Of a stretch of DNA of 64,000 nt, positions 63,796-64,000 are shown one piece after another. The first letter of the stretch is position 1; every line of letters starts with the position of its first letter. The notes beneath the pieces were generated by a model. That model did not search any database. It saw nothing but the letters and a program-made list of their open reading frames with translations, and was not told the DNA's origin. The stretch comes from Nucisporomicrobium flavum (GTDB taxonomy: Bacteria > Actinomycetota > Actinomycetes > Mycobacteriales > Micromonosporaceae), in contig NZ_JADMLH010000004.1 in assembly GCF_016464385.1 (NCBI RefSeq), positions 248,001 through 312,000 of the forward strand, read 5' to 3'. Made by a program: the position numbers and the translations under genes.

Positions 63796-64000
63796 GTGTT
63801 GGTCTGGATCGCCCACGAGGCGGGTCGTGCGTTGCTCGGCGAGGTGCCGGCCGGTGTCGAGGTCGAGGTCTGCGAGGACGCCGCGAGCTGGCCGTCCGAC
63901 CCGGCGAAGGTCGACTTCTGGGTGCCGCCGTTTCTCGCGACCGTACGGGCCGCCGAGCAGGTGTCCCACCTCACCGGCGTACGGGTGGTGCAGCTGCTCT
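63796..64000 (+). CDS. 2-hydroxyacid dehydrogenase, N-terminal part (cut by window edge)
   Basis: The first 68 residues show an N-terminal substrate-binding-domain pattern of D-isomer-specific 2-hydroxyacid dehydrogenases: VEVCEDAASWPSDPAKVDFW, then PPFLATVRAAEQVSHLTGVR and VVQLL, where the conserved vocabulary matches this superfamily (the NAD-binding domain is beyond the edge). Specific substrate is not decidable. GTG 63796, leaderless-type promoter. Confidence 0.75.
   Translation, partial: MLVWIAHEAGRALLGEVPAGVEVEVCEDAASWPSDPAKVDFWVPPFLATVRAAEQVSHLTGVRVVQLL

Noticed and set aside
63601..63969. N-terminal extension of the sugar dehydrogenase through the DnaA-box repeats
   Set aside because: The lipoprotein signal begins at about 63597; the extension is repeat-derived and would bury the signal peptide.

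Overview
The window is very GC-rich DNA with dense, strongly GC3-biased genes, GTG starts and short or overlapping gene junctions. It looks like a chromosomal segment of a filamentous or zoosporic actinomycete, most likely Micromonosporaceae (Actinoplanes or Micromonospora type). This rests on the coiled-coil Scy/FilP-type genes beside methylmalonyl-CoA epimerase, an order I recall from Streptomyces, on soluble chemotaxis-type proteins, and on the housekeeping order etfBA, cysteine desulfurase, mnmA, metE-like, ligA, gatCAB. I see no rRNA, tRNA, CRISPR array, insertion sequence or prophage.

Layout: 1-2949 holds two minus-strand coiled-coil cytoskeletal proteins. 3246-6032 carries methylmalonyl-CoA epimerase, acetyl-CoA acetyltransferase and meaB; the mutase large subunit lies at 11224-12897, so this is propionyl/methylmalonyl-CoA metabolism interrupted by a GGDEF protein, an orphan sugar-binding lipoprotein, a Pr6Pr membrane protein and a secreted M4 protease. 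12894-17587 has a TetR/SDR divergent pair, a YbbN-like thioredoxin and an arginase-family protein with a 390-residue disordered tail. 17838-24951 holds a lipoprotein PBP divergent from a giant NAD-glutamate dehydrogenase. 24983-29142 has a hydrolase, an MFS exporter and a copper ATPase behind a CsoR-like operator.

29577-31547 is a membrane protein / DCC oxidoreductase / TetR operon with twin palindromic operators. 32011-34954 is ROK regulator, ABC ATPase and ribokinase. 34945-37256 is a four-gene minus-strand group ending in a split PAS plus soluble MCP pair. 37345-42462 has an enoyl-CoA hydratase, a secreted or anchored protein of unknown function, a membrane-anchored Hsp70 and a ThDP enzyme. 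43000-44471 is an overlapping DUF202 / repeat protein / DUF202 / PLDc_N operon.

44698-59509 is mostly core housekeeping: electron-transfer flavoprotein, sulfur transfer to tRNA, DNA ligase and Glu-tRNA(Gln) amidotransferase, with a membrane-anchored orphan MazF-like protein and a dual GGDEF-EAL protein inserted. 59510-60745 is a non-coding repeat island. A membrane metallophosphoesterase, a lipoprotein glucose/sorbosone dehydrogenase, a three-copy DnaA-box array and the start of a 2-hydroxyacid dehydrogenase close the window.

Recurring themes: non-coding minisatellites with an 18-24 bp period in several gene gaps, long low-complexity tails on otherwise ordinary enzymes, overlapping (ATGA/GTGA) operons, and several apparently leaderless promoters (TANNNT 6-7 nt before the start codon).
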